A DNA stretch of 64,000 nt from Comamonadaceae bacterium. Lineage in GTDB: Bacteria; Pseudomonadota; Gammaproteobacteria; Burkholderiales; Burkholderiaceae_C. Below are positions 37,476 to 48,179 of the stretch, one piece after another. Each line of letters starts with the position of its first letter. The stretch's first letter is position 1. Where the stretch lies: contig JAIXUG010000023.1 in NCBI GenBank assembly GCA_027484105.1, forward strand, positions 1 through 64,000, given 5' to 3'. Both the position numbers and the translations under genes were made by a program. The notes beneath the pieces are model-generated. The model saw nothing but the letters and a program-made list of their open reading frames with translations. It ran no database searches and was not told the origin of the DNA.

Positions 37476-38411
37476 TCAGGCGATTTGTTCTGCGCTGGTT
37501 TTGCTGCCATCGCCAAAGCATTGCGCCACCAGGGTGCGCAGCCATTGGTGCCCCGGGTCTTTGTGCAGCCGGGCGTGCCAGAACTGGTGGATGGCGCTGC
37601 CGTCTACCGTCAGGGGCAGGGCGCGGGTGGTCAGCGCAAAGGGGCGGGTCACGCGTTGGGCAAAGCGCTCGGGCACGGTGGCGATCAAGTCAGAGTGGCC
37701 GAGCACATCGCCCAAAGCCACGTAGTGCGGCACGGTGAGGCGAATGCGGCGTTGCAAGCCTTGGCGCTCCAGCGCTTCGTCCACTCTGCCATGGCCCGTG
37801 CCTGCGGCGATCACCCGCACATGGCTGGCGGCGGCAAAGTCGGGCAGGGTCAAGGCGCCTTGGCTGGCCAGCGGATGGCCCTCGCGCATCAGGCACACAT
37901 AAGGCTGGCGAAACAGCGATTGCTGGAAAAAACCCGCCTGCAACTGCGGCAGCAAGCCCAGGGCCAGGTCGGTGCGGCCCGTGGCCATGTCGTCTTTCAG
38001 GCTGGCGCTGGTCACGGCCACCACATGCAGCGTGACGCCGGGGGCGGCCTGGGCGAGCGCGTCCATCAGCACAGGCAAAAAATACATCTCGCCCACATCG
38101 GTCATGGCCAAGGTGAAAAGGCGTTCGCTGGTGGCCGGGTCAAAGGAGGCACGCACATTGAGTGCTTGCTGCAGGCCGTCGAGTGCAGCGGCCACGGGCT
38201 CGGCCAGTTGCAGGGCGTAGGGCGTGGGTTCCATGCCACGCTGGGTGCGCAAAAACAGCGCGTCGCCCAGGCTGGCGCGCAGACGGCCCAGCGCACTGCT
38301 GACGGCGGGCTGGCTCATGCCCAACACGGTGGCCACAGCCGACACGCGCTTTTCGCGCAGCAGGTGGTGAAACACCAGCAGCAGGTTCAAATCAAGGCGG
38401 GTGAGTTCCAT
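37476..38411 (-). CDS. LysR-type regulator (NagR/NahR-like)
   Basis: A 311-residue LTTR. The N-terminal HTH is LNLLLVFHHLLREKRVSAVATVLGMSQPAVSSALGRLR, cited in part, and the effector domain follows. It is divergent from the salicylate-5-hydroxylase-like oxygenase, the classic LTTR layout, and resembles NagR/NahR/DntR regulators that respond to salicylate or related acids. The 103-bp intergenic region carries an inverted repeat that suits an LTTR box. It should activate the oxygenase genes (inference). Confidence 0.88.
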   Translation of the reverse strand: MELTRLDLNLLLVFHHLLREKRVSAVATVLGMSQPAVSSALGRLRASLGDALFLRTQRGMEPTPYALQLAEPVAAALDGLQQALNVRASFDPATSERLFTLAMTDVGEMYFLPVLMDALAQAAPGVTLHVVAVTSASLKDDMATGRTDLALGLLPQLQAGFFQQSLFRQPYVCLMREGHPLASQGALTLPDFAAASHVRVIAAGTGHGRVDEALERQGLQRRIRLTVPHYVALGDVLGHSDLIATVPERFAQRVTRPFALTTRALPLTVDGSAIHQFWHARLHKDPGHQWLRTLVAQCFGDGSKTSAEQIA

Positions 38412-38425
38412 GGCGAGTTGTATTT

Positions 38426-38456
38426 GAAATTCGAATAATGATTATCTTTGAATTTC
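38426..38456. promoter_or_regulatory. inverted-repeat operator between LysR gene and oxygenase
   Basis: GAAATTC-N17-GAATTTC (38426-38456) encloses a perfect ATAATGATTAT palindrome (38435-38445). A third half-site GGAATTC lies near 38464. LTTR sites are imperfect dyads with a T-N11-A core, which this region contains. It sits between the two divergent starts and is the best operator candidate for the regulator. The region is visibly AT-rich compared with its flanks. Confidence 0.55.
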
Positions 38457-38514
38457 GATTTACGGAATTCGATGGTTTGCGCATGATCTGAGTCAAGAAT
38501 TTGCAGGAGCCCCC

Positions 38515-39780
38515 ATGACCGAACACCCCATCCACTGGGAAACGCCCGGCACCAGCCGCGTTCCGTTTGCCGTGTACACCGACGAAGACCGGCACAAGAA
38601 GGAGCTGGAGCGCTTCTTCTACAAAAGCCACTGGAGTTATGTGGGCCTGGAGGCCGAGATCCCGAACGTGGGCGACTTCAAGCGCACCGTGGTGGGCGAG
38701 CGCTCGGTCATCATGACGCGCGCCACCGATGGGAATATTCATGTGGTCGAGAACGTCTGCGCCCACCGGGGCATGCAGTTTTGCCGCGAGCGCCATGGCA
38801 ACAAGAAAGAATTTGTCTGCCCTTACCACCAGTGGAGCTACACGCTCAAAGGCGATTTGCAGGGCGTGCCGTTTCGGCGCGGCGTGCGGCAGGGCGGCAA
38901 GGTCAACGGTGGCATGCCTGCCGACTTTGACCCCAAGGACCATGGCCTCACGGCCCTGAAAGTGGCCACACGCGGCGGCGTGGTGTTCGCGTCGTTTGAC
39001 CACGGTGTGGAGTCGCTCGAAGACTTCATGGGCCCGACCATCCTGAAATACTTTGACCGCCTCTTCAATGGCCGCAAGCTGGTGGTGCTGGGCTATAACC
39101 GCCAGCGCATTCCGGGCAACTGGAAGCTGATGCAGGAAAACATCAAAGACCCCTACCACCCTGGCTTGCTGCACACCTGGTTTGTGACTTTTGGCCTTTG
39201 GCGTGCCGACAACAAGAGCGAGCTGCGCATGGACGCGCACCACCGCCACGCGGCCATGATCTCGACCCGGGGCAGCGCGGGCCAAGCCACAGGCGCGGCC
39301 TCGCAGGTCACGCAGGTGAGCAGCTTCAAGGAAACCATGCAGCTGCACGACGCCAGTTTTCTGGACATCGTGCCCGAGGGCTGGTGGCAGATGGGAGAGC
39401 AAATGCCCACGGCCGTGATGATGACGCTGTTCCCCAGCGTGATTTTTCAGCAGCAGGTCAACAGCGTGTCGACTCGGCACATCCAGCCCGACGGGCATGG
39501 CGCGTTTGACTTTGTCTGGACGCACTTTGGCTTTGAAGACGACACGCCCGAGATGACCGAGCGGCGCTTGCGCCAGTCCAACCTGTTTGGCCCGGCGGGT
39601 TTTGTGAGCGCGGACGACGGCGAGGTGATCGAGTTTTCGCAGCAGGCTTTTGAAACCAAACCCGAGCACCGCATGCTGGTGGAACTGGGTGGGCGCGAGG
39701 TGGGCGAGACCGACCACATGGTGACCGAAACGCTGATCCGGGGCATGTACGAATACTGGCGCAAAGTGATGGAGGCCTGA
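38515..39780 (+). CDS. Rieske oxygenase large subunit, salicylate 5-hydroxylase (NagG)-like
   Basis: Catalytic alpha subunit of a ring-hydroxylating oxygenase, 421 residues. The Rieske [2Fe-2S] ligands are Cys82, His84, Cys102 and His105 (VCAHRG; VCPYHQW). The mononuclear iron site is Asp212, His215 and His220 ([10 protein letters not shown]). Overall wording and length match NagG-type salicylate 5-hydroxylases, which give gentisate from salicylate; a related aromatic acid as substrate is possible. The beta subunit follows after 2 bp. No reductase gene lies in the cluster. Confidence 0.88.
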   Translation: MTEHPIHWETPGTSRVPFAVYTDEDRHKKELERFFYKSHWSYVGLEAEIPNVGDFKRTVVGERSVIMTRATDGNIHVVENVCAHRGMQFCRERHGNKKEFVCPYHQWSYTLKGDLQGVPFRRGVRQGGKVNGGMPADFDPKDHGLTALKVATRGGVVFASFDHGVESLEDFMGPTILKYFDRLFNGRKLVVLGYNRQRIPGNWKLMQENIKDPYHPGLLHTWFVTFGLWRADNKSELRMDAHHRHAAMISTRGSAGQATGAASQVTQVSSFKETMQLHDASFLDIVPEGWWQMGEQMPTAVMMTLFPSVIFQQQVNSVSTRHIQPDGHGAFDFVWTHFGFEDDTPEMTERRLRQSNLFGPAGFVSADDGEVIEFSQQAFETKPEHRMLVELGGREVGETDHMVTETLIRGMYEYWRKVMEA

Positions 39781-39782
39781 AG

Positions 39783-40256
39783 ATGGTGAACTTTGAAACC
39801 CACATGGCCCTGACCCGCCTGTATGCCGATTACGCCCTGGCCGTGGACAGCGGGCATTGGGATTTGTGGCCCGAGTTTTTTACCGAGCAATGCGTGTACA
39901 AACTCATTCCGCGAGAGAACCATGAGCGCGGCTTTCCGCTGTGCACCCTGTCGTTCACCAGCAAGGGCATGCTCAAAGACCGTGTGTACGGCATTCAGGA
40001 AACGCTGTACCACGACCCTTATTACCAGCGCCATGTGGTGGGCGCGCCGGTGGTGCGCAGCGTCGATGGTGAGCGCATCCAATCGGAAGCCAACTATGCG
40101 GTGTTCCGCACCAAGCTGGACAAGGCCAGCACGGTGTTCAATGTGGGCCGCTACATCGACACCATCGTGTCCACCCCCGAGGGTCTGAAGTTTGCTGAGC
40201 GCCTGTGCGTGTACGACAGCGAAATGATCCCCAACGCCATCATTTACCCCATCTGA
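39783..40256 (+). CDS. Rieske oxygenase small subunit (NagH-like)
   Basis: A 157-residue beta subunit of the SnoaL/NTF2 fold that packs against the alpha subunit in the hexamer. It starts [24 protein letters not shown] and has the family [25 protein letters not shown] segment, cited in part. Beta subunits are structural and can tune substrate range. It begins 2 bp after the alpha stop and is followed by the ferredoxin gene after 14 bp. Confidence 0.87.
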   Translation: MVNFETHMALTRLYADYALAVDSGHWDLWPEFFTEQCVYKLIPRENHERGFPLCTLSFTSKGMLKDRVYGIQETLYHDPYYQRHVVGAPVVRSVDGERIQSEANYAVFRTKLDKASTVFNVGRYIDTIVSTPEGLKFAERLCVYDSEMIPNAIIYPI

Positions 40257-40270
40257 TCAAGAGCCACCTT

Positions 40271-40582
40271 ATGAGCAACTGGACCGACGTGGCCGCCGAG
40301 GCCGATTTGTTTGAAGGCGCAGGCATCGCCGTGACGCCCGAGGGGCAGGACATTGCCCTCTTCAAACTCGAAGACGGCGTTTACGCCATCAACAACCTGT
40401 GCACCCACGGCAATGCCAAGCTGTGCGATGGCTTTGTCGAAGGCGACCATGTGGAGTGCCCCTTCCATCAAGCGCAGTTCAGCCTGCGCGACGGTTCGGT
40501 GGCCTGCGGCCCAGCGACCGAACCGGCCAAGACCTGGCCCGTCAAGGTTGAGGGCGGGCGTGTGTTTCTTCAGCTGGCCTGA
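40271..40582 (+). CDS. Rieske-type [2Fe-2S] ferredoxin (NagAb-like)
   Basis: A 103-residue electron carrier for the oxygenase. The cluster ligands are Cys44, His46, Cys63 and His66 ([22 protein letters not shown]). The start at 40271 (MSNWTDVA) is set by homology. It would pass electrons from an NAD(P)H-dependent reductase, which must be encoded elsewhere. Its last 13 bp overlap the 3' end of queA on the other strand. Confidence 0.9.
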   Translation: MSNWTDVAAEADLFEGAGIAVTPEGQDIALFKLEDGVYAINNLCTHGNAKLCDGFVEGDHVECPFHQAQFSLRDGSVACGPATEPAKTWPVKVEGGRVFLQLA

Positions 40583-41649
40583 GATGTTGTAGGCGTGCGC
40601 CTCAGCAACATCGAATCCCCATAGCTGAAAAACCGGTACTTCTGTGCAATCGCGTGGCGGTACAGGCCCATGATGTGTTCGTAGCCCGCAAAGGCGCTGA
40701 CCAGCATCATCAAGGTGCTTTTGGGCAGGTGAAAGTTGGTGATCAGCCGATCGACCACTTTGAACTCAAACCCCGGCGTGATGAAGATTTCGGTATCGCC
40801 GCTGGCCTGGTTGAACTTGGCCCACGACTCCAGGGTGCGCACGGTGGTGGTGCCCACCGCCACCACTTGGCCGCCGCGTGCTTTGCACTCAGCAATCGCT
40901 TGCTGCGTAGCTTCGGGCACCTCGTACCACTCGCTGTGCATGGTGTGCTCGGCGATGTTCTCGGTCTTGACCGGCTGGAAGGTGCCCGCGCCCACATGCA
41001 GCGTCACGCTGGCGGTCTGTACCCCACGCGCTGCCAAGGCTGACAACACCCCCTCGTCAAAATGCAGCGCCGCCGTGGGTGCAGCTACCGCGCCCGGTGC
41101 CCGCGCAAACACGGTCTGGTAACGCTGTTCGTCTTCTTCGGTGTCGGCGTGTTCGATGTAGGGTGGCAAGGGCACATGGCCGTGCTTTTCCATCAAGGCG
41201 TGCGGTTCGTCGCTCAGCTGCAGGTGAAACAGCTGGCCATTTTCATCGGGCCAGCGGCCCAACAGCACCGCATCAAAACCGCCCTTGTGTGCGCCGCCTG
41301 CCAGGTGCATCTTGCCGCCCAGCAGAGGTTTTTTGCTCACCTTCATGTGCGCCACCACCTGGTGGCCCTGCAGCACGCGCTCGATCAGCAACTCGAGCTT
41401 GCCGCCTGAGGCCTTCTCACCAAAAATGCGCGCCTTGATCACCTTGGTGTCGTTGAATACCAGCAGGTCGCCCGGATTGAGCAGGCCGGGCAGATCGCGA
41501 AAAATTCGGTCGGTGACGGCGCCGGGCGCACCGTCGAGCAGGCGCGAACCACTGCGCTCGGCGCTGGGGTGTTGGGCAATCAGTTCGGGGGGGAGCTCAA
41601 AGTCGAAATCGTTGAGCGTGAAGCTGCGGGAGGAGGCAGAAGAGGTCAT
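40570..41649 (-). CDS. queA: S-adenosylmethionine:tRNA ribosyltransferase-isomerase
   Basis: Makes epoxyqueuosine from preQ1-modified tRNA, using the ribosyl part of SAM. The 359-residue product has the family blocks [40 protein letters not shown] and [15 protein letters not shown], and ends FSYGDSMLL. The start at 41649 ([10 protein letters not shown]) matches the family. It is divergent from recG and overlaps the convergent ferredoxin gene by 13 bp. Confidence 0.96.
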   Translation of the reverse strand: MTSSASSRSFTLNDFDFELPPELIAQHPSAERSGSRLLDGAPGAVTDRIFRDLPGLLNPGDLLVFNDTKVIKARIFGEKASGGKLELLIERVLQGHQVVAHMKVSKKPLLGGKMHLAGGAHKGGFDAVLLGRWPDENGQLFHLQLSDEPHALMEKHGHVPLPPYIEHADTEEDEQRYQTVFARAPGAVAAPTAALHFDEGVLSALAARGVQTASVTLHVGAGTFQPVKTENIAEHTMHSEWYEVPEATQQAIAECKARGGQVVAVGTTTVRTLESWAKFNQASGDTEIFITPGFEFKVVDRLITNFHLPKSTLMMLVSAFAGYEHIMGLYRHAIAQKYRFFSYGDSMLLRRTPTTSQAS

Positions 41650-41758
41650 GGTCTGTGGGCTTAACAGGCCCGTAGAAATATCGAGGACGTGATTGTGCCC
41701 GAACGATTTGTTGGCCGAGCAGGCCGCTGGCCCTGCTGTGTCGCGGCACAATCCGGTC

Positions 41759-43840
41759 ATGCCAGCCAAGCCAGTCCCAGCGGCGGTCAAAACGCCCGCC
41801 AAAACCCTCAGCGCCCCGCAAAAGGCCTTGATCAAGCTCGGCTTGAAGCGCGACATCGATCTGGCGCTGCACCTGCCGCTGCGCTACGAGGACGAAACCC
41901 GCATCGTCAAGCTGCGCGATGCGCGCGAGGGCGACACGGCGCAGATTGAGGCGACGGTGACGGCGTGCGAGGTCACGATGCGGCCGCGCAGGCAGCTTTT
42001 GGTGACGGTGGATGACGGTTCAGACACCTGCGTGATGCGCTTTTTCAGCTTTTACCCGTCGCACCAAAAGGCGCTGGCGGTGGGCAATCGCATCCGGGCG
42101 CGGGGCGAGGTCAAGGGCGGCTTCATGGGCTTGACCATGATGCACCCCACTTTCAAGGCGGCAGGCGGCCACTTGGCCGAGGCGCTGACGCCCGTCTACC
42201 CCACGGTGGCGGGCTTGGCGCAGGCGTATTTGCGCCGCGCGGTGATCACCGGGCTGAACCACGCTGACCTGAGTGAAACCATGCCTGCGGGCGTCGCTTG
42301 GCCCGACCCGCGTGGGGCCTGGTCGCTGCGTGATGCGCTGCAGTTTTTGCACCACCCCACGCCCGATGTGTCGCTGGCCGCTTTGGAGGACCGCAGCCAC
42401 CCGGCCTGGATTCGCCTCAAATGCGAGGAGTTGCTGGCCCAGCAGCTGTCGCAACTCACGGCCAAGCGCGAGCGCGATTTGTTGCGCGCCCCGGCTTTGA
42501 AGATGAAGCGCGGTGCTTTGCACGACCAGTTGCGCCAAGCGCTGCCCTTTGCCTTGACGAATGCCCAGCAGCGCGTGGGGCGCGAAATTGCCCAAGACCT
42601 GAGCCGCCCGGTGCCCATGCACCGTTTGCTGCAAGGCGATGTGGGTGCGGGCAAAACCGTGGTGGCGGCGCTGGCGGCCATGGTGGCGATCGACGCGGGC
42701 TGGCAATGCGCCTTGATGGCCCCGACCGAGATTTTGGCCACCCAGCACTTTGCCAAGTTGGTGGGCTGGCTGGAGCCGCTGGGCGTGAAGGTGGCTTGGT
42801 TGATTGGCAGCCAGAAGAAGAAAGAGCGCGCCGCCATGCTGGCCTTGATCGAGTCCGGCGAGGCCGCGCTGGTGGTGGGCACGCACGCGGTGATTCAAGA
42901 ACACGTCAAGTTCAAGAACTTGGCGCTGGCCATCATCGACGAGCAGCACCGATTTGGCGTGGCCCAGCGCCTGGCCCTGCGCGGCAAGATGCAGGCCCCC
43001 GGCATGGAGCCGCACATGCTGATGATGACGGCCACGCCCATTCCGCGCACGCTGGCCATGAGCTATTACGCCGACCTGGATGTGTCGGTGATCGACGAAC
43101 TTCCCCCGGGCCGCACGCCCATCGTGACGCGGGTGGTGTCCGACCACCGCCGTGATGAGGTGGTGTCGCGCATCGGCGCGCAGTTGCAAGAAGGGCGGCA
43201 GGTGTATTGGGTCTGCCCCTTGATCGAGGAAAGCGAAGCGCTGGACCTGACCAATGCCACGCAAACCCACGCCGACCTGAGCGAGGCGCTGCCGGGTGTG
43301 ATGGTGGGCCTGCTGCATTCGCGCATGCCCGTGGCCGAGAAAAAAGCGGTGATGGAGCTCTTCACCGCAGGCGTGATGGGCGTGTTGGTCAGCACCACGG
43401 TGATCGAGGTGGGGGTGGACGTGCCCAATGCCTCGCTGATGGTGATCGAGCATGCCGAGCGCTTTGGCCTGTCTCAGCTGCACCAGCTGCGCGGCCGGGT
43501 GGGGCGCGGTGCCGCGGCTTCGGCCTGCGTGCTGCTGTATGGCACACCCGAGGGCGGTCGCCTGAGCGAGACGGCCCGCGAGCGTTTGAGGGCCATGGTG
43601 GAGACGAACGACGGCTTCGAGATTGCACGGCGCGATTTGGAGATCCGGGGGCCGGGTGAGTTCTTGGGGGCCCGCCAGTCGGGCGCGCCTTTGCTGCGCT
43701 TTGCCGACCTGGTCAGCGATGGGCATTTGCTGGATTGGGCGCGGGCCTTGGCCCCGCAGATGCTGGACCAGCACCCGCATCTGGCCGAGCGGCACATGGG
43801 TCGGTGGTTGGGTGGAAAATCCGAATACTTGAAGGCTTGA
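41759..43840 (+). CDS. recG: ATP-dependent DNA helicase RecG
   Basis: Branch-migrating helicase that remodels stalled forks and Holliday junctions. From the ATG at 41759 the product has 693 residues, the same as E. coli RecG. Seen are the wedge/OB region, Walker [14 protein letters not shown], motif [15 protein letters not shown] (DEQH), TATPIPRTL and the C-terminal QLRGRVGRG. An ATG at 41693 would add 22 residues. queA is divergent; oxyR follows after 16 bp. Confidence 0.96.
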   Translation: MPAKPVPAAVKTPAKTLSAPQKALIKLGLKRDIDLALHLPLRYEDETRIVKLRDAREGDTAQIEATVTACEVTMRPRRQLLVTVDDGSDTCVMRFFSFYPSHQKALAVGNRIRARGEVKGGFMGLTMMHPTFKAAGGHLAEALTPVYPTVAGLAQAYLRRAVITGLNHADLSETMPAGVAWPDPRGAWSLRDALQFLHHPTPDVSLAALEDRSHPAWIRLKCEELLAQQLSQLTAKRERDLLRAPALKMKRGALHDQLRQALPFALTNAQQRVGREIAQDLSRPVPMHRLLQGDVGAGKTVVAALAAMVAIDAGWQCALMAPTEILATQHFAKLVGWLEPLGVKVAWLIGSQKKKERAAMLALIESGEAALVVGTHAVIQEHVKFKNLALAIIDEQHRFGVAQRLALRGKMQAPGMEPHMLMMTATPIPRTLAMSYYADLDVSVIDELPPGRTPIVTRVVSDHRRDEVVSRIGAQLQEGRQVYWVCPLIEESEALDLTNATQTHADLSEALPGVMVGLLHSRMPVAEKKAVMELFTAGVMGVLVSTTVIEVGVDVPNASLMVIEHAERFGLSQLHQLRGRVGRGAAASACVLLYGTPEGGRLSETARERLRAMVETNDGFEIARRDLEIRGPGEFLGARQSGAPLLRFADLVSDGHLLDWARALAPQMLDQHPHLAERHMGRWLGGKSEYLKA

Positions 43841-43856
43841 TGTTCAAATCACCCCC

Positions 43857-44819
43857 ATGACCCTGACCGAACTCAAATACATTGTGGCCGTGGCCCGTGA
43901 AAAGCACTTTGGCAAAGCCGCCGAGGCCTGCTTTGTGTCGCAGCCCACGCTGTCGCTGGCCATCAAGAAGCTCGAGGAAGAGCTGGAAGTCAAGCTGTTT
44001 GAGCGCAGCGCCAGCGAGGTGTCGGTGACGCTGTTGGGCGAAGAGATCGTGCGCCAGGCCCAAAGCGTGCTGGAGCAAGCCGCCGAAATCAAGGAAATTG
44101 CCAAGCGCGGCAAAGACCCGCTGGCCGCCACCATGCGGCTGGGCGTCATCTACACGATTGGGCCTTATTTGTTGCCTGATCTGGTGCGTCAGATCATCAC
44201 CGACATCCCGCAAATGCCGCTGATGCTGCAAGAGAATTTCACCGTGCGCCTGTTGGAAATGTTGCGCACGGGCGAGATCGACTGCGCCATCTTGGCCGAG
44301 CCTTTCCCAGAGTCGGGTCTGGCCATCGCACCGCTGTACGACGAGACCTTCATGGCGGCCTTGCCGCTCAACCACCCCCTGGCCACGGAGGCTTTCATCA
44401 CCCCCGAGCAGCTGAAAAACGAGACCATGCTGCTGCTGGGCACGGGCCACTGCTTTCGCGACCATGTGCTGGAGGTGTGCCCCGAGTTTGCCCGCTACGC
44501 CAGCCAGACCGATGGCATCCGCAAGACTTTTGAGGGCTCGTCGCTGGAGACCATCAAGCACATGGTGGCCGCAGGCATGGGCGTGACGCTGGTGCCGCGC
44601 CTGTCGGTACCTGACCTCAAGCCGGTGCACAAGCGCTCGGGTGGGCGGCACGAGTCGCCTGTGCGGTATTTGCCCATCGTTGACCCTGCGGGCGGCAAGC
44701 CGCCCACGCGCCGTGTGGTGCTGGCCTGGCGGCGCAGCTACACCCGTTATGAGGCGATTGCCGCCATGCGCAACGCCATCTACGCCTGCCCCTTGCCGGG
44801 CGTGACGCGACTGTCGTGA
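43857..44819 (+). CDS. oxyR: hydrogen-peroxide regulator OxyR
   Basis: LysR-type peroxide sensor, 320 residues. The HTH is [23 protein letters not shown], cited in part. The redox pair sits at Cys199 and Cys208 ([12 protein letters not shown]), the same numbers and spacing as in E. coli OxyR, which identifies it among LTTRs. Oxidation forms a disulfide that switches it to activate antioxidant genes. It follows recG by 16 bp, as in many Burkholderiales, and may be partly co-transcribed. Confidence 0.95.
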   Translation: MTLTELKYIVAVAREKHFGKAAEACFVSQPTLSLAIKKLEEELEVKLFERSASEVSVTLLGEEIVRQAQSVLEQAAEIKEIAKRGKDPLAATMRLGVIYTIGPYLLPDLVRQIITDIPQMPLMLQENFTVRLLEMLRTGEIDCAILAEPFPESGLAIAPLYDETFMAALPLNHPLATEAFITPEQLKNETMLLLGTGHCFRDHVLEVCPEFARYASQTDGIRKTFEGSSLETIKHMVAAGMGVTLVPRLSVPDLKPVHKRSGGRHESPVRYLPIVDPAGGKPPTRRVVLAWRRSYTRYEAIAAMRNAIYACPLPGVTRLS

Positions 44820-44871
44820 CGGAACGGGTTTTGACACGAAACCGGCGCGCGTTCGCCGCAGACCACTCAGC

Positions 44872-45723
44872 ATGACCGAGAAACTCAAGCTTTACCTGGA
44901 CCTGATCCGCTGGAACCGCCCTGCCGGATGGTTGCTTTTGCTGTGGCCCACCTTGTCGGCTTTGTGGGTGGCCGCCGGTGGCTTTCCGGGCTGGCATCTG
45001 TTGGTGGTTTTCACCTTGGGCACCATCCTGATGCGCAGCGCCGGGTGCTGCGTGAACGACGTGGCCGACCGCGACTTTGACAAGCACGTCAAGCGCACCG
45101 CCGGGCGTCCGGTGACCAGTGGCCGCATCGGTGTGAAAGAGGCGCTGGGGCTGGGTGGGGTGCTGGCCTTGCTGGCCTTTGGACTGGTCTTGACCACCAA
45201 CCGCGCCACCATTTTGTGGTCATTCGCCGCGCTGGCCGTGACCTTGGTGTATCCCTTTGCCAAACGGGTGGTATCCATGCCGCAGGCCGTTTTGGGCGTG
45301 GCCTTCAGTTTTGGCATTCCCATGGCGTTTGCGGCGGTGCAGGGCGAGGTGCCGCCCTTGGCTTGGGGCCTGTTGTTGGGCAACTTGTTTTGGGTGCTGG
45401 CCTACGACACCGAATACGCCATGGTGGACCGCGACGATGACCTGAACATTGGCATGAAAACCTCGGCCATCACGCTGGGCCGCTGGGATGTGGCCGCCAT
45501 CATGGGCTTTTACATGGCGTTTTTGACGATCTGGGCCACCTTGCTGGAGGCTGCCACGCGCGGCCTGTGGTTCTGGCTCGGCCTGATGGGTGCCGCCTTG
45601 CAGGTGGGCTGGCATTTCGCCTTGATCCGGGGCCGCACCCGTGAGGGTTGCTTCAAAGCCTTCCGGCTCAACCATTGGCTGGGGTTCAGCGTGTTCGCGG
45701 GTATCGCGCTCTCATACCGCTAG
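44872..45723 (+). CDS. ubiA: 4-hydroxybenzoate polyprenyltransferase
   Basis: Membrane prenyltransferase joining the polyprenyl chain to 4-hydroxybenzoate in ubiquinone synthesis. The 283-residue product has about eight helices and the first aspartate-rich motif NDVADRDFD (62-70), followed by [11 protein letters not shown] and a second motif [13 protein letters not shown]. The start at 44872 begins [20 protein letters not shown]. It lies 52 bp after oxyR and converges on proC. Confidence 0.95.
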   Translation: MTEKLKLYLDLIRWNRPAGWLLLLWPTLSALWVAAGGFPGWHLLVVFTLGTILMRSAGCCVNDVADRDFDKHVKRTAGRPVTSGRIGVKEALGLGGVLALLAFGLVLTTNRATILWSFAALAVTLVYPFAKRVVSMPQAVLGVAFSFGIPMAFAAVQGEVPPLAWGLLLGNLFWVLAYDTEYAMVDRDDDLNIGMKTSAITLGRWDVAAIMGFYMAFLTIWATLLEAATRGLWFWLGLMGAALQVGWHFALIRGRTREGCFKAFRLNHWLGFSVFAGIALSYR

Positions 45724-45763
45724 ACCCGCACAGCCATCTGGCGGCGCAGTTGGGCAGGATGGC

Positions 45764-46585
45764 TCAGGCCCTGCCGAATTCGTCGCCCAGTTCGCGCGCA
45801 CGTGTTTCGGCCGCTTGCATGGCTTTCACAAAGGATGCTTTCATGCTTGAAGCTTCCATGGCGGTGAGCGCAGCGTAAGTGGTGCCGCCTTTGGAGGTGA
45901 CGCGCTGGCGCAGCACTTCGGGCGATTCGCTCGATGCGGCTGCCAGTGCAGAAGCGCCGCCAAAGGTGGCCACCGCCAACTGGTAGGCCTGCTCGGCGCT
46001 CAGGCCCATGCCCACGCCCGCTTCGGTCATGGCTTCCAGGAAATAAAACACATAAGCCGGACCCGAGCCCGACAAGGCGGTCACCGCATCCAGGTGGGAT
46101 TCCTGGGCGACCCACACAAATTGCCCGGTGGTGCCGATGATGTGTTCAACCCGCGCACGGTCTTCAGGAGTGACGTTTGGGCAAGGAAACAGGCCGGTGA
46201 TGCCTTGGCCCACCAAAGCAGGGGTGTTGGGCATGCTGCGCACCACGCGCTCGGTGCCTAACCATCTGCGGATGCTGTCGGTGCGGATGCCGGCGGCCAC
46301 CGACAAGTGCAGCGCGCCTCGGGTGTGCGGCATCACGGGTGCCGCAGCCTGGCTGAACACTTGCGGCTTGACCGCCCAGACGACCACATCGGCCTGTGTC
46401 AGGCGTTCCGAGGCTTGCGGCAGTGCCGTGATGCCGAAATCCCGGTGCAATTTGGCCGCTGTTTCGGCAAAAGGCTCGACCACGGTGAATTGATCGGGCT
46501 GCATGCCTTGGCGGATCAGGCCGCCGATGATGGCACTGGCCATGTTGCCGCCGCCGATGAAGGCGATGTGTTGTGAGCTGCTCAT
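45764..46585 (-). CDS. proC: pyrroline-5-carboxylate reductase
   Basis: Last step of proline synthesis. The 273-residue product has the Rossmann start [31 protein letters not shown] and the signature [17 protein letters not shown] with GGTTYAAL near the end. The start at 46585 (MSSSQH) is clear from homology; the reading up to 47518 is opposite glpK. It is divergent from glpK with 87 bp between starts. Confidence 0.96.
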   Translation of the reverse strand: MSSSQHIAFIGGGNMASAIIGGLIRQGMQPDQFTVVEPFAETAAKLHRDFGITALPQASERLTQADVVVWAVKPQVFSQAAAPVMPHTRGALHLSVAAGIRTDSIRRWLGTERVVRSMPNTPALVGQGITGLFPCPNVTPEDRARVEHIIGTTGQFVWVAQESHLDAVTALSGSGPAYVFYFLEAMTEAGVGMGLSAEQAYQLAVATFGGASALAAASSESPEVLRQRVTSKGGTTYAALTAMEASSMKASFVKAMQAAETRARELGDEFGRA

Positions 46586-46672
46586 AGGGGTGTCCCTTGT
46601 GTGTCTGATGCCGATGGCCGATGGGGGAATTGTCGCTTTTTGTGGCCGCGACTTTGGGGTAGCCTTGCAGAC

Positions 46673-48175
46673 ATGGACCACATCCTCGCTCTTGACCAGG
46701 GAACCACCAGCTCGCGCGCGGTGGTTTTTGACCCATCCGGCCAGGCAGTGGCCATGGCGCAGCGCGAATTTACCCAGTTTTTCCCTCGGCCGGCTTGGGT
46801 CGAGCACGATGCGCAGGACATTTGGCGCAGCCAACTCGCGGTGATGCAGGAAGCCATGGCCCAAGCCGGAATTTCGGCCCGGCAGTTGCGCGCGATCGGC
46901 CTGACCAACCAGCGTGAAACCACGGTGCTTTGGGATCGCCAAACGGGTCAGCCGGTCGCCCCGGCCATTGTCTGGCAAGACCGGCGAACGGCTGAGCACT
47001 GCGAGACTTTGCGCGCCCAGGGCCATGCCGATGCCATCCGCCGCAAAACCGGGCTGGTGTTGGATGCCTACTTTTCCGGCACCAAATTGGCGTGGCTGTT
47101 GGACCATGTGCCAGGCGCCCGCGCCCGCGCAGAAAGCGGTGAGTTGGCCTTTGGCACCATCGACAGCTGGTTGGTGTGGCAGTTGACAGGTGGTCGCGTG
47201 CACGCCACCGACCCCAGCAATGCCTCTCGCACCTTGTTGTTCAACCTGCAGACAGGCGCTTGGGATGCTGAGATGCTGACGCTGCTGAACATTCCGGCTG
47301 CGGTTTTGCCTCAGGTGGTGCCTTCGTGTGGCATCGTGGCTGAAACCGATGCCGCGCTGTTGGGGTGTTCCCTGCCGATCGCAGGTTGGGCGGGCGATCA
47401 GCAAGCGGCGCTTTTTGGGCAGGCTTGTTTTGCCCCGGGCATGGCCAAAAATACCTACGGCACAGGCTGCTTCATGCTCATGAATACAGGGGACCAAGCG
47501 GTGGCCAGCCGTCACCAATTGCTCAGCACGGTCGCCTGGCAGGGTCCGCCGAGCAGCGAGCGCTCCATGGCTTATGCCCTGGAGGGGTCAGTCTTCATGG
47601 CGGGCGCGACGGTGCAGTGGTTGCGTGATGGTTTGCAGATCATTCGAAGCGCCTCGGAAGTTGAGGCCTTGGCGGCCAGTGTGCCGGACACAGGCGATGT
47701 TTTTTTGGTGCCTGCCTTTGCGGGGCTCGGGACACCCGACTGGGACGGTTATGCCCGAGGCACTTTGGTGGGCATGACGCGGGGAACAGGCCGAGCCCAC
47801 ATCGCACGTGCGGCTTTGGAGGCCATTGCATTGCAAACCGCCGATGTGTTTCAGGCCATGGTCAGCGACAGTGGCTTGGCACTGACCGAGCTGCGGGTCG
47901 ATGGCGGCGCGTGCCAGAACAACTTGTTGATGCAAATCCAGGCCAATGTGTTGGGCGTGCCTGTGGTGCGAAGCCGCGTGACCGAAACCACCGCCTTGGG
48001 GGCGGCGTATTTGGCAGGACTTGCCACGGGCTTGTGGTCGGGCGCCGAGGAAATTTCTGCCCAATGGCAAGAGGAACGACGCTTTCTGCCCGAGTGGGAC
48101 GCACCCAGGCGCCAAGAGTTTGCCGCCCGCTGGCGAGAGGCCGTCGCACGTTCCCGGTCTTGGGCAAAGGGCTGA
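46673..48175 (+). CDS. glpK: glycerol kinase
   Basis: ATP-dependent phosphorylation of glycerol. The 500-residue product has the FGGY-kinase layout: phosphate-1 loop [15 protein letters not shown], the [12 protein letters not shown] substrate segment, [15 protein letters not shown] and the C-terminal [15 protein letters not shown] adenosine motif. glpD starts 4 bp after the stop, so the two form a glycerol-use operon. No glpF or glpR is visible beside them. Confidence 0.97.
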   Translation: MDHILALDQGTTSSRAVVFDPSGQAVAMAQREFTQFFPRPAWVEHDAQDIWRSQLAVMQEAMAQAGISARQLRAIGLTNQRETTVLWDRQTGQPVAPAIVWQDRRTAEHCETLRAQGHADAIRRKTGLVLDAYFSGTKLAWLLDHVPGARARAESGELAFGTIDSWLVWQLTGGRVHATDPSNASRTLLFNLQTGAWDAEMLTLLNIPAAVLPQVVPSCGIVAETDAALLGCSLPIAGWAGDQQAALFGQACFAPGMAKNTYGTGCFMLMNTGDQAVASRHQLLSTVAWQGPPSSERSMAYALEGSVFMAGATVQWLRDGLQIIRSASEVEALAASVPDTGDVFLVPAFAGLGTPDWDGYARGTLVGMTRGTGRAHIARAALEAIALQTADVFQAMVSDSGLALTELRVDGGACQNNLLMQIQANVLGVPVVRSRVTETTALGAAYLAGLATGLWSGAEEISAQWQEERRFLPEWDAPRRQEFAARWREAVARSRSWAKG

Positions 48176-48179
48176 GGCG

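Noticed and set aside
42020..43795. 591-codon minus-strand ORF opposite recG
   Set aside because: Shadow frame with His/Gln/Arg-rich composition; RecG motifs are on the plus strand.
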